64,000 bases of DNA from JBPRGG01 sp051418075. Lineage in GTDB: Bacteria; Bacteroidota; Bacteroidia; Cytophagales; Cyclobacteriaceae. The stretch lies in assembly GCA_051418075.1 (NCBI GenBank), contig JBPRGG010000071.1, forward strand, positions 35,276 through 99,275, in the 5' to 3' direction. The notes beneath the pieces were generated by a model. That model saw only the letters and a program-made list of their open reading frames with translations. It ran no database searches and was not told where the DNA came from. A program made the translations under genes and the position numbers. This document shows positions 17,533-26,582 of the stretch, one piece after another; positions within the stretch are counted from its first letter, which is position 1; each line of letters starts with the position of its first letter.

Positions 17533-18579
17533 TCAGGAAGTTTCTGTAACTGATGAGGGACGAAATTCGGGGGAGTTTATCCTGGTGCTTTTCTTCTTGA
17601 TGATCAAACTGATCAGAAAACTAATGCCACCTACAATGATGACCATTGCTACCTGCGAAGTGTGCAATAATGTGGCGAATAATACCCCATCCTCCTTATC
17701 AATGCCATACAACACCAGCACACTGGCTACAAATGCGTGGTAGGCTCCAATTCCACCTTGCACCGGGGCAGCCATACCCAGACTACCCATGGCCAAAATA
17801 GATAATCCAGCCAATAAACTTAAGGAAGAAGTTTCCGGCAAAGCAAAAACTACAACATAAGACATGGCATAATACAGAATCCAGATCATGATGGTTGATA
17901 ATATAAATCCAATCATATGATCTACCCGGCGTATACTGGTAAGCCCTTCTACCAATTCCCTTAAAAAGCCTCTGACCTTGATAAAAATTTTATTTTTTTT
18001 GATTCTTTCCTTGTGATGACGTAATACCAAAAATGCAGTAATTAAGCCGGCACCGCCCAGACCAGCTACGATGTACACCAAGAGCAGGTTACGCCCGATC
18101 AAAGCCAGTTTATCTTCAAAAAAACCAGTAAAATAATCATTGAGCAAGTCAAACTCAACTACAAACGCGGCAGCAACAATTAATAAAAGAACCAGAAAAT
18201 CAATGATCCTTTCTGCCACCACTGTACCCAGAGATGAGGTCATGGCTACATCATCAGTTTTTTTCAATATACCACAACGGGTCACTTCACCCATACGAGG
18301 CACCAGTAAATTGGCAAAATAACCCACCATCACCGCCAGAAACGTTCTGAACAGATTTAACCGGTATCCTATGGGTTTGAGCAACAAATTCCAGCGATAA
18401 GCCCTCAAGATATGTGCTATCAGGGCAAAAAATATGGAGAGAACAATCCACTTAAAATCTGCCTGCCTAAGTTTTAAAAACATCTGGTTCAGGTCAATAT
18501 CCCGAAACACGAACCATAATAATATTCCTGCCACAGCCAGGGTGACGGTATATTTAAGAAAAGATCTTAATTTTTTCAA
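17533..18579 (-). CDS. Flippase-like / lysylphosphatidylglycerol synthase transmembrane (UPF0104) protein
   Basis: Polytopic inner-membrane protein of the LPG_synthase_TM/AglD-like family. Visible marks are the N-terminal helix with WFVFRDIDLNQMF, the segment AHILRAYRWNLLLKPIG, and VGYFANLLVPRMGEVTRCG, which is the family's most conserved motif, then AERIIDFLVLLL. In MprF the same fold flips lysyl-PG, but the soluble synthase domain is missing here, so the substrate is open. It lies 3 bases after panD on the same strand, so it is in the same transcript. Confidence 0.8.
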   Translation of the reverse strand: MKKLRSFLKYTVTLAVAGILLWFVFRDIDLNQMFLKLRQADFKWIVLSIFFALIAHILRAYRWNLLLKPIGYRLNLFRTFLAVMVGYFANLLVPRMGEVTRCGILKKTDDVAMTSSLGTVVAERIIDFLVLLLIVAAAFVVEFDLLNDYFTGFFEDKLALIGRNLLLVYIVAGLGGAGLITAFLVLRHHKERIKKNKIFIKVRGFLRELVEGLTSIRRVDHMIGFILSTIMIWILYYAMSYVVVFALPETSSLSLLAGLSILAMGSLGMAAPVQGGIGAYHAFVASVLVLYGIDKEDGVLFATLLHTSQVAMVIIVGGISFLISLIIKKKSTRINSPEFRPSSVTETS

Positions 18580-18582
18580 GGC

Positions 18583-18945
18583 TTAATTTAATTTGGATTC
18601 CAGCAGGTTACTTTGGCTGTTGGGAAACAATATTTTAGGTTGGTAGGTTCTGGCCTTTTCTTTCTCAATCAACATATAGGAAATGATTATGATGATATCT
18701 CCCACCTGTGCTTTTCTTGCAGCAGGACCATTAAGACATACCATTCCACTGCCTCTTTTACCTTTGATCACATAGGTTTCCAGTCGTTCACCGTTATTCA
18801 CATTAACGATCTGAACCTTTTCATTCTCTACCAGGTCTGCTGCATCCATCAGGTCCTGATCCAGGGTAATACTGCCCACATAATTCAAATCCGCCTGGGT
18901 AATCTTAACCCTGTGAATTTTTGATTTTAATATTTCAATATACAT
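18583..18945 (-). CDS. panD: Aspartate 1-decarboxylase (proenzyme)
   Basis: Pyruvoyl enzyme that makes beta-alanine from L-aspartate for pantothenate. The proenzyme cleaves itself between Gly24 and Ser25, visible in NYVGSITLD, and Ser25 becomes the pyruvoyl group. Other marks are EILKSKIHRVKIT at the start, LVENEKVQIVNVNNGERLETY, and the substrate-site NGPAARKAQVGDIIIIISY. Its 120 residues are normal. panC follows the same direction 103 bases upstream, so the beta-alanine and condensation steps are encoded together. Confidence 0.95.
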   Translation of the reverse strand: MYIEILKSKIHRVKITQADLNYVGSITLDQDLMDAADLVENEKVQIVNVNNGERLETYVIKGKRGSGMVCLNGPAARKAQVGDIIIIISYMLIEKEKARTYQPKILFPNSQSNLLESKLN

Positions 18946-19048
18946 ATTCCCTCTGTTTTGAGAGTGTATAACTAATTCAATATTGTAACAACAAAATAAA
19001 AGGCAAAGTTAGATATTTTTCTTTGAATTCTAAAAGCAATGTTTCATA

Positions 19049-19897
19049 CTATCCGTTCAGAATCAAATTATCTATCAGGCGTACCCCTTCAATTTCAGCT
19101 GCAATACAAACAGCCAAGGGGATTTTTTCTCTAACAACAGATACAGGCATAAGATCATCTGCCCCTGCTACTTCCAGATATTCCAACTTGATCCGGGGGA
19201 ACTTCTTTATTAAATCTATGCCTGCCTGCCTGGCCTGGTGAACAGAATGACCCGCTTCAAGTTGGTCCCTTACCAGGGAAAGACTCTGAAACAATTGAGG
19301 CGCTACTTCACGCCCGGCAGCATTTAATCTGGCATTCCGGGAAGACAGGGCCAGGCTGTCTTGATCTCTGACAACAGGCATCATCATCAATTTTACCGGC
19401 ATAAATAACTCATCCACCATCTTCTGAATGATCATAAATTGCTGCAGATCTTTCTGACCAAAATAAGCCTGGTCTGGCTGAACAATATTCAACAGTTTAT
19501 TTACCACCAGGGCTACACCATTAAAATGTCCCGGGCGATGTGATCCTTCCATTACCTGATCCAAAGGGCCCAGATCAAAATTTATAAAGGATTTTTGGGG
19601 GTACATCACCTGATCTTCCGGTAAAAAAAGTACATCACAGCCAATGTTTTCTAAAAGGTGCTGGTCTTTTTGGTAATTGCGGGGATAGGTGCGAAGGTCA
19701 CGGGGATTATTAAATTGGGTGGGATTGATGTAAATACTACAAACGGTAACTTGATTATCTTGCTTGCTTTGCTCCAACAGCGACAGATGACCCTGATGCA
19801 ATGCACCCATTGTAGGTACAAAGCCTACCTTTTGAGAAGCTAAAAATTTTTGCTTTAAAAAGGCTTTTAAAGGTTCTATTTTTTTAAAAATAACCAT
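19049..19897 (-). CDS. panC: Pantothenate synthetase (pantoate--beta-alanine ligase)
   Basis: ATP-dependent ligase joining pantoate to beta-alanine. The nucleotide motif VPTMGALHQGHLSLL contains the family HxGH signature. VCSIYINPTQFN, the FGQKDLQQFMI stretch and MMPVVRDQDSLALSSRNARL (with the KMSKS-like SSRN) are all present. Length (282) is normal. It is divergent from the glgA-like gene and followed by panD, an arrangement I remember as recurring in Bacteroidota. Confidence 0.96.
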   Translation of the reverse strand: MVIFKKIEPLKAFLKQKFLASQKVGFVPTMGALHQGHLSLLEQSKQDNQVTVCSIYINPTQFNNPRDLRTYPRNYQKDQHLLENIGCDVLFLPEDQVMYPQKSFINFDLGPLDQVMEGSHRPGHFNGVALVVNKLLNIVQPDQAYFGQKDLQQFMIIQKMVDELFMPVKLMMMPVVRDQDSLALSSRNARLNAAGREVAPQLFQSLSLVRDQLEAGHSVHQARQAGIDLIKKFPRIKLEYLEVAGADDLMPVSVVREKIPLAVCIAAEIEGVRLIDNLILNG

Positions 19898-19979
19898 ATA
19901 AAATTAAATTATAGTAATAATATTAGCTATTGTCACGTTTTTAAATGGAATGAATAGGGTTAAAATCGTAAAAATTTAC

Positions 19980-19987
19980 TATTTTTG
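19980..19987 (+). promoter_or_regulatory. -7 element of the glgA-like gene promoter
   Basis: TATTTTTG matches TAnnTTTG exactly, 39 bases before the ATG at 20027. It would drive the glgA-like gene and the overlapping DUF4270 gene. Confidence 0.45.
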
Positions 19988-20026
19988 TAAACCCATTTAT
20001 AGAAACAAATCAAACATCTCAAAAAT

Positions 20027-20839
20027 ATGTCAAAATTGCGAATACTTTATGTAGCAAGTGAAATTGATCCTTTCTTGCATACTTCTCAGGTGGCCGAATT
20101 CGTAAGAAAACTGCCACAAGCGATGCAGGAAAGAGGAATGGAAATCCGTATCCTTGTACCCAGATTTGGGTTAATTAATGAGCGTAAAAACAGATTGCAT
20201 GAAGTGGTGCGGTTGTCTGGAATTAATATAGCGGTTGGTGATGAAGAGAAGCCATTAGTGATCAAGGTTGCATCTATTCCAAATGCCAAATTACAGGTAT
20301 ATTTTATAGATAATGAAGATTACTTCCACCGTAAATCAGTTTTCTTTGATAATGAAAACAATTTTTACGAGGACAACGACGAAAGAGCCATCTTTTTCTG
20401 CAAAGGTGTGATTGAAACGGTACGAAAACTGGGATGGACTCCGGACATCGTTCATTGTAATGACTGGATGACCAGCTTGATCCCCATGTATTTGAAAACC
20501 AAATACAAAAACGACCCAATATTTAAGAAAACAAAAACGGTTTTTACAGTTTATGATAATGTATATTCTCATAAATTCAGTAGTGATCTGATTGATAAGG
20601 TAAAAATGGTCGATATCGATGAAAAACTGCTGGTTAACCTTGAATCTGCTGATTTGGAAGGATTCATAAAAATTGGTATAGAATATGCTGATGTTGTCAT
20701 CAAAGCAGAGGAAGAGTTTACCAATGGATTGAACCAGTTGTTTAATGAGCTTCCTAAAAATAAGAAGGTCGATATCATCGAAAAAGGTGAGAACTTTTTG
20801 GATTCATATTATAATTTATATAATGAACTTATTGGTTGA
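20027..20839 (+). CDS. Short GT5-type glycogen/starch synthase homologue (N-terminal domain only)
   Basis: The 270 residues match only the N-terminal Rossmann half of GT5 glycogen synthases: LRILYVASEIDPF, LPQAMQERGMEIRILVPRFG, VYFIDNEDYFHR, and WTPDIVHCNDWMTSLIPMYLK. The second GT-B domain that holds the ADP-glucose site is absent. The canonical KTGGL loop is replaced by HTSQV at residues 18-22. It is therefore unlikely to be an ordinary glycogen synthase. Truncation is not recent: the stop overlaps the start of an intact DUF4270 gene, and this short form next to panC is a known Bacteroidota pattern (from memory). Confidence 0.75.
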   Translation: MSKLRILYVASEIDPFLHTSQVAEFVRKLPQAMQERGMEIRILVPRFGLINERKNRLHEVVRLSGINIAVGDEEKPLVIKVASIPNAKLQVYFIDNEDYFHRKSVFFDNENNFYEDNDERAIFFCKGVIETVRKLGWTPDIVHCNDWMTSLIPMYLKTKYKNDPIFKKTKTVFTVYDNVYSHKFSSDLIDKVKMVDIDEKLLVNLESADLEGFIKIGIEYADVVIKAEEEFTNGLNQLFNELPKNKKVDIIEKGENFLDSYYNLYNELIG

Positions 20840-22190
20840 AAAAACAAAAAATATCTCTTATCAGTCAGGGCTAATGATTTTATTGTTAGCCCTGATTTTA
20901 TTTTCATGCGAGGAGACTAATGAAATAGGAGAGGATTTTATTACAGATAAAGATAAAGTAGGGGTATTTGAGGCGATATTGCCGATTTCAACCCCGGTAA
21001 AATTAATAGATTCTGTAATTACTGAAAGTAATAGCCGTTTTTTATCAGGCTCATATCATGATCAAGATTTAGGAAAAGTAAGTGCAGAAGGCTACATGGA
21101 TTTTTTCATTGGTCAAAAAGTGCCGGAACTGGCTTCTGATGCAGTATTTGATTCCCTGATAGTAGAATTGCGGTCTTTATACTACTATGGTAATGACATG
21201 GATCAGGATCAGATTTTGAACATCCACCAATTAAAAGATACTATTCAGGTTATTCAGGTAGAGGAAGTGGGCCCTGATAGCACTTCAAGATCCAGGTTAT
21301 TTAAGTATAGTTTTCAGTCTGAGGAATATTTTGAGGAACCTTTAGGCTCCGTCAGTTTTTCGGTTACTGATGAATTAATTGATGATGATTCGCTTTTAAC
21401 TATCAGGTTGAATGAAGATTTTGGTGAGTTGCTTTTTGATAAAGTAAAAAATGATACTTCTTTGATAAATTCAAGAACTGATTTTGGTGCTTTGTTTAAA
21501 GGTTTGGCCATAGTACCTGATCATCAGCAGAATAGTGCCGTAATAGGATATTCTGTGAGCAATTCAAATATGAGACTTTATTATCATTCGTCACAAGACA
21601 CGTCCAGTATAGCTTTTAGATTTTCCGGAGTGACTTATAGCAGCATCAAAACAGATTTTGCAGGAACAGCTCTGGCCGGATTGGAGGAGACAGAAGGCTT
21701 GTTTGATCCGGCAGAACCCAGAATTTATTCCCAGAGCGGAACATCTATTGCCCCGGTTTTTAGTTTTGACCGGTTTCAGGAATATGCTGATTCTGTGGGA
21801 AATATTATTATTAATGAAGCTATCCTGGAAATAAAAATAAAACCCTATGATGATTTTACACCTCCTCCAAGGTTTCTGTATGTTTATGCAACTGACAGTA
21901 CCTACAATGTATTAAATACTGCCACAGGGGGTTTAACTCTGGATAACAATGGGAGTATTACCGCTCCTTCCCAGAACCGGGTTCCTTTAAATATCAGATT
22001 TCAAAAAAATCAAAATGCGTATTATCTGAATACGACCCTGTTTTTACAAAATTTATTAGAAGAAAATAGCACAATAAATAATATTATGCTGTATCCCTTT
22101 GTTTCAGAAGGGTCATCCACCACTATAGACCGTTATATAGCGGATTTTGAAGATGTGAAACTATACGTTTATTATACAACCGTAAGATAA
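20823..22190 (+). CDS. DUF4270 family lipoprotein
   Basis: Exported lipoprotein: hydrophobic segment MILLLALILFSC with the lipid-modified Cys at residue 29, followed by EETNEIGEDFI. The body is beta-rich with a repeated pattern seen in DUF4270 (SGSYHDQDLGKVSAEGYMDF, GLAIVPDH, and a C-terminal DVKLYVYYT). The open frame begins upstream at 20745, but the ATG at 20823 gives a sensible signal peptide and overlaps the glgA-like stop by 17 bases. The function of the family is unknown to me. It is likely anchored in the outer or inner membrane facing the periplasm. Confidence 0.8.
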   Translation: MNLLVEKTKNISYQSGLMILLLALILFSCEETNEIGEDFITDKDKVGVFEAILPISTPVKLIDSVITESNSRFLSGSYHDQDLGKVSAEGYMDFFIGQKVPELASDAVFDSLIVELRSLYYYGNDMDQDQILNIHQLKDTIQVIQVEEVGPDSTSRSRLFKYSFQSEEYFEEPLGSVSFSVTDELIDDDSLLTIRLNEDFGELLFDKVKNDTSLINSRTDFGALFKGLAIVPDHQQNSAVIGYSVSNSNMRLYYHSSQDTSSIAFRFSGVTYSSIKTDFAGTALAGLEETEGLFDPAEPRIYSQSGTSIAPVFSFDRFQEYADSVGNIIINEAILEIKIKPYDDFTPPPRFLYVYATDSTYNVLNTATGGLTLDNNGSITAPSQNRVPLNIRFQKNQNAYYLNTTLFLQNLLEENSTINNIMLYPFVSEGSSTTIDRYIADFEDVKLYVYYTTVR

Positions 22191-22244
22191 TAATTTTTTA
22201 ATTTTATAATTTGTTAACCAATCACTTAACCAATTTTTTAAATT

Positions 22245-24086
22245 ATGTGTGGAATAGTAGCTTATGTAGGATCCAGACAAGCCCATGAGGTAATTGTTAA
22301 AGGTTTGAAAAGATTAGAATATCGCGGCTATGACAGTGCCGGAATTGCCTTGCTGAATGACAATAAAATGCATGTTTATAAAAAGCAGGGTAGAGTCTCA
22401 GAGTTGGAGAATTTTGTTTTAGATAAAGACCTGAACAGCCATATTGGTTTAGGACATACCCGCTGGGCTACCCATGGAGCACCTACAGATTTAAATGCCC
22501 ATCCTCATACCTCCGGTAATGGAGAATATGCCATCATTCATAATGGTATTATTGAAAATTACAGTTCCATCCGCCAGGAACTAATCAACAAGGGTCATAC
22601 CTTTCAAAGTGAAACGGATTCTGAAGTGTTGATCCATTTTATTGAAGACATAAAGAAGTATAATGATTGCAGTCTGGAAGAGGCAGTCAGACTGGCCCTA
22701 ACCAAAGTAGTGGGAGCCTATGCCATTGTGGTATTATCTAAAAATGATCCAAATACCTTGATTGCCGCACGTAAAGGCAGTCCATTGGTTATAGGATTAG
22801 GCAAAGATGAATTTTTCCTGGCTTCAGATGCCACCCCTATTGTTGAGTATACCAATGAAGTGGTTTATATGAATGATCAGGAAATTGCAGTAATTAAGGA
22901 TAATTCGCTCAAAATAAAAACTACCCAGGATATTCCTTCCACACCCTATATCCAAACCCTTGATATGGAACTGGAAGCCCTGGAGAAAGGTGGATTTGAA
23001 CATTTCATGTTGAAGGAAATCTTTGAGCAACCTAAATCCATCAAAGACAGTATGCGGGGCAGGTTGATCGCATCTACCGGCCATCTGGTATTAGGTGGCA
23101 TTCGCGAATATCAAAATAAACTATTGCAGGCAGAAAGAATAATTATCATTGCCTGTGGAACCTCCTGGCATGCCGGTCTGGTAGCTGAATATTTCTTCGA
23201 AGATTTTTGTCGCATCCCTGTAGAAGTAGAATATGCCTCTGAATTTCGTTACCGAAATCCGGTGATCAAAGAGGGAGATGTGGTGATAGCCATTTCTCAA
23301 TCCGGTGAAACTGCCGATACTTTGGCCGCCATGGAACTGGCCAAATCCAAAGGAGCCATCATTTTTGGGGTCTGTAATGTGGTGGGCTCCTCCATAGCCC
23401 GTTTTTCTCATGAAGGCGCTTATACCCATGCCGGCCCGGAAATCGGTGTGGCCAGTACCAAGGCCTTTACCGCCCAATTAACATTGCTTTCCATGATTGC
23501 CCTGCTGGTGGCTCGCAAAAAGGGCACCATCAAAGATCACAAGTATCATGAACTATTGGTGGAGTTGGAAAATATTCCAGCTAAAGTGGAAAAGGTGCTG
23601 GAAAAAACGGATAGCTCCATCAAAAAAATGGCTGAAACTTACAAAGATGCCCGTAATTTCCTTTACCTGGGTAGGGGATACAATTTTCCGGTAGCCCTGG
23701 AAGGTGCTTTAAAGTTAAAGGAGATTTCCTACATTCATGCTGAAGGTTATCCTGCTGCGGAAATGAAACATGGTCCGATTGCCCTGATAGATGCAGAAAT
23801 GCCGGTAGTATTCATAGCCACCAATGACAGTTCCTATGACAAGATCGTTTCCAATATCCAAGAGGTGAAGGCCCGTAAAGGAAAAGTAATCGCTATAGTA
23901 ACTGAAGGCGATGACCTTATACCGGAAATGGCCGACCATGTGATTGAAGTGCCATCGGCCAATGAAGCTTTTATGCCCATGGTAGCGGTGATCCCCCTAC
24001 AATTGTTATCCTATCATATTGCAGTGATGAGAGGATGCTCTGTAGATCAGCCACGCAACCTGGCTAAATCAGTGACGGTAGAATAA
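22245..24086 (+). CDS. glmS: Glutamine--fructose-6-phosphate aminotransferase (isomerizing)
   Basis: Makes glucosamine-6-phosphate, the entry to UDP-GlcNAc. The N-terminal glutaminase domain has Cys2 as nucleophile after Met removal (MCGIVAYVG), RLEYRGYDSAGI and LGHTRWATHGAPTDLNAHPH. Two SIS sugar-isomerase domains follow: IIACGTSWHAGLVAEYFFE, SQSGETADTLAA, and ASTKAFTAQLTLL, then YLGRGYNFPVALEGALKLKEIS. The end LAKSVTVE is canonical. 613 residues, intact. No ribozyme-like element is visible in the 54-base leader. Confidence 0.97.
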   Translation: MCGIVAYVGSRQAHEVIVKGLKRLEYRGYDSAGIALLNDNKMHVYKKQGRVSELENFVLDKDLNSHIGLGHTRWATHGAPTDLNAHPHTSGNGEYAIIHNGIIENYSSIRQELINKGHTFQSETDSEVLIHFIEDIKKYNDCSLEEAVRLALTKVVGAYAIVVLSKNDPNTLIAARKGSPLVIGLGKDEFFLASDATPIVEYTNEVVYMNDQEIAVIKDNSLKIKTTQDIPSTPYIQTLDMELEALEKGGFEHFMLKEIFEQPKSIKDSMRGRLIASTGHLVLGGIREYQNKLLQAERIIIIACGTSWHAGLVAEYFFEDFCRIPVEVEYASEFRYRNPVIKEGDVVIAISQSGETADTLAAMELAKSKGAIIFGVCNVVGSSIARFSHEGAYTHAGPEIGVASTKAFTAQLTLLSMIALLVARKKGTIKDHKYHELLVELENIPAKVEKVLEKTDSSIKKMAETYKDARNFLYLGRGYNFPVALEGALKLKEISYIHAEGYPAAEMKHGPIALIDAEMPVVFIATNDSSYDKIVSNIQEVKARKGKVIAIVTEGDDLIPEMADHVIEVPSANEAFMPMVAVIPLQLLSYHIAVMRGCSVDQPRNLAKSVTVE

Positions 24087-24142
24087 AATTATAATTGCTG
24101 GCAAATGATTGTCAGTTTCAGGCGATCATTTACTGTTTTAAT

Positions 24143-25147
24143 ATGAAAAAATCCATGAATAGAGATTTATTGACCCACATCATCCGACGTCCCCGGCGGA
24201 ACAGAAAATCAAAGGCGATCCGATCCATGGTAGAAGAAACCCGGCTACATCTCAATGATCTGATCTTCCCGCTTTTTCTGATCGAAGGAGTAAATCAAAA
24301 AATAGAAGTACCCTCCATGCCGGGGATCTTTAGGTATTCCCCTGATCTGTTACTTGAAGAAATTGGATCATGTGTTCAACTTGGATTGAATGCTTTTGTC
24401 ATTTTTCCTGCCATTTCAGAGGAAAAAAAAGATAAACAGGCTTCGGAAGGTTATAATCCGGAAGGGCTTTATATTTCCAGCCTTAAAACAATCAAACAAA
24501 ACTTTCCTGATATTTGCCTGATCACAGATGTGGCCATGGATCCTTACAGCTCTGACGGTCATGACGGTTTGGTAGAAAATGGGAAGATCCTGAATGATGA
24601 AACTTTATATATTCTGGGAAAAATGGCTTTGGCCCAAGCCCGGGCCGGGGCAGATATTTTAGGTCCTTCTGATATGATGGATGGCCGGATAGGATATATC
24701 CGGGAATTGCTGGATGATGAAGGTTTTACTGAAGTTAGCATCATGTCTTATACGGCCAAATATGCCAGTGCTTATTATGGCCCCTTCCGGGATGCCCTGG
24801 ATTCAGCCCCCAAATCCGGTGATAAAAAAACCTATCAAATGGATCCTGCCAACCAGCAGGAGGCAATAATTGAAGCCTCTCTGGATGAACAGGAAGGAGC
24901 TGATTTTTTAATGGTGAAGCCTGCCCTCTCTTATCTGGATGTAATAAAAAGTTTGAAAGACCACTTTCCTTTACCTATCGCAGCATACAATGTGAGTGGT
25001 GAATATGCCATGGTGAAAGCAGCGGCTCAAAAGGGCTGGCTGGACGGAGAGCAAATTATGCTGGAAACCTTGTTGAGCATAAAAAGGGCTGGAGCCTCTT
25101 TAATTTTAACCTATTTTGCCAAGGATTTTGCCCGGTTCAAGAAGTAA
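24143..25147 (+). CDS. hemB: Delta-aminolevulinic acid dehydratase (porphobilinogen synthase)
   Basis: Condenses two 5-aminolevulinate molecules to porphobilinogen in haem synthesis. With the ATG at 24143 the protein has 334 residues. The two Schiff-base lysines are Lys206 (MSYTAKYAS) and Lys259 (FLMVKPALSYLD). The metal-site region reads TDVAMDPYSSDGHDG, that is Ala and Asp where zinc enzymes have the three-cysteine cluster, so it should be a zinc-independent, magnesium-type enzyme. The open frame starts 48 bases earlier, but that extension has no family similarity. An internal ATG at 24155 is also possible. Confidence 0.95.
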   Translation: MKKSMNRDLLTHIIRRPRRNRKSKAIRSMVEETRLHLNDLIFPLFLIEGVNQKIEVPSMPGIFRYSPDLLLEEIGSCVQLGLNAFVIFPAISEEKKDKQASEGYNPEGLYISSLKTIKQNFPDICLITDVAMDPYSSDGHDGLVENGKILNDETLYILGKMALAQARAGADILGPSDMMDGRIGYIRELLDDEGFTEVSIMSYTAKYASAYYGPFRDALDSAPKSGDKKTYQMDPANQQEAIIEASLDEQEGADFLMVKPALSYLDVIKSLKDHFPLPIAAYNVSGEYAMVKAAAQKGWLDGEQIMLETLLSIKRAGASLILTYFAKDFARFKK

Positions 25148-25165
25148 ATATCAAATCCTGAATGG

Positions 25166-25957
25166 TTACTTTTGCTCCAGTTGTGTCACCTTCTCCCATA
25201 AACGCTCAATTTGCTGCTCCAGATAAACCAGCTTTGACGGTAGTGGATCCGGGGGAGAGAGATGGGTGCTGTAAACTGCTACCACTTTCCACATTTCTTT
25301 AATATCTATCCGGGGAACATTGATTAAAGGATAATGGGTATTATCCGCTTTGAGTTCCAGTTGCTCCCCTCCTTTTATTAACCTCCTGATCAATATCTGG
25401 TCTTGAACTAATAAAAGAAGCACTTCCCCCTGCTTCAAATCATGATAATCATCCACATTTATAAGGTAAGTCAGCACAATATCACGAACCTTCAATCCGG
25501 CCTGAGCCTGCTGCATTTCATCATTTTGTACCTGAAAGGCCCTCCAGGTATGTTTTTGATCGCTAGGCAAAAATATTTCCGGAAGGTTGGCCATAAAATC
25601 ACGATTTTCCCGCTGATAAATATATTCCAACCAATGGTCTGACTTTATCAGGGGTACACCTTTGACTTTTGAAACCTTTGTTTTTGTCGAAGTTGATGAT
25701 TCCTCTTCCTTTTTCCCCTTAGCAAACAAGTCAAAATGATACAATTCATTAATGGTGATCTCTTTGGTCAGCAACACATCAATAGATAAGCCAAAATGAT
25801 GAGCAATTTGAATTATAGTATCTATTTTAGGTTCGGCCCGGCCTTCTTCATAAGCTCCTACACTAGGTCGGGCCAGATTAAATAATTTAGCAAAATCGGC
25901 CTGTGAAAGCTTTTTAACTGTTCTTATCTTGCGAATATTCTTCCCAATAAATGACAT
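25166..25957 (-). CDS. XRE-family regulator with a degenerate S24/LexA-like domain
   Basis: Residues 6-62 are a helix-turn-helix of the cro/cI type (IRKIRTVKKLSQADFAKLF, RPSVGAYEEGRAEPKIDTI). Residues 130-230 match the fold of S24 peptidase regulators, but the catalytic site is lost: the GDSM nucleophile motif reads NDEM (145-148) and the catalytic Lys position reads IRRLIK (190-195), with Arg before RL. It cannot self-cleave in the usual way. The C-terminus is a short coiled coil (VYLEQQIERLWEKVTQLEQ). It is divergent from the PspA locus across 213 bases and may regulate it. Confidence 0.82.
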   Translation of the reverse strand: MSFIGKNIRKIRTVKKLSQADFAKLFNLARPSVGAYEEGRAEPKIDTIIQIAHHFGLSIDVLLTKEITINELYHFDLFAKGKKEEESSTSTKTKVSKVKGVPLIKSDHWLEYIYQRENRDFMANLPEIFLPSDQKHTWRAFQVQNDEMQQAQAGLKVRDIVLTYLINVDDYHDLKQGEVLLLLVQDQILIRRLIKGGEQLELKADNTHYPLINVPRIDIKEMWKVVAVYSTHLSPPDPLPSKLVYLEQQIERLWEKVTQLEQK

Positions 25958-26170
25958 AAAAAATATTTTGAATTTATGCTAACCTTTTGAGCCGTTCTAT
26001 CGTTATTAGATATATTAAGTATATAAGGAAATATTTGTTGAACAATTTAATCTTAAAAACCATCATGTACTGCTTTTCTAAAAGATTATATTATTTGTTA
26101 TTGTAAAAATTGAAAATATATTTTTTTAAATTTATCCTAAATATATTTCAATCAAACAAATAATTAAACC

Positions 26171-26566
26171 ATGGAGAGTAATTTTCAAAAAGTAAAAGAC
26201 TATTTAATCGAATTAGATTATGCCATCGTGCAGGAAAATGAAGAGGATGAAGTATTTGTAGTAGAAAATGAAGCTGCCGGCATCAAAAATCTGGTAATTG
26301 CCTGCGCTGATCCTATCTTGATCATGGAACAGTATCTTTTTGAAATTCAAAATGTAGACAAACAAGTGTTTGTCAGTTTATTGCAAAAAAACCGGGATAT
26401 CATACACGGAGCTTTTGTATTGGATGAATCCGGCCAGAGGGTTATTTTCAGAGATACATTGCAGCTGGAAAATCTGGATCTGAATGAATTGGAAGGCTCA
26501 CTCAATTCATTAGAATTATTATTAAGTGAGTATTCGGAAGAATTAATTAAGTTTTCAAAAAATTAA
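26171..26566 (+). CDS. Small acidic YjfI (DUF2170)/YbjN-like protein, first gene of the PspA locus
   Basis: 131 residues, acidic, with an alternating strand-helix pattern: an N-terminal helix (FQKVKDYLIELDYAIV), strands around VFVVENEAAGIKNLVIAC, and a C-terminal helix (GSLNSLELLLSEYSEELI). The phrase LQKNRDIIHGAFVLDESGQRVIFRD resembles the 'GAF...' region of YbjN/type III chaperone-like proteins. Its place immediately before pspA matches E. coli YjfI (DUF2170) before YjfJ. I infer it is that kind of partner protein; sequence alone does not settle which family. 16 bases separate it from pspA. Confidence 0.55.
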   Translation: MESNFQKVKDYLIELDYAIVQENEEDEVFVVENEAAGIKNLVIACADPILIMEQYLFEIQNVDKQVFVSLLQKNRDIIHGAFVLDESGQRVIFRDTLQLENLDLNELEGSLNSLELLLSEYSEELIKFSKN

Positions 26567-26582
26567 AAAAAATAAAAGTATT

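Noticed and set aside
20027..20839. Frameshift as explanation of the short glycogen synthase
   Set aside because: The stop overlaps the start of an intact lipoprotein gene, and no frame downstream resembles a GT5 C-terminal domain.
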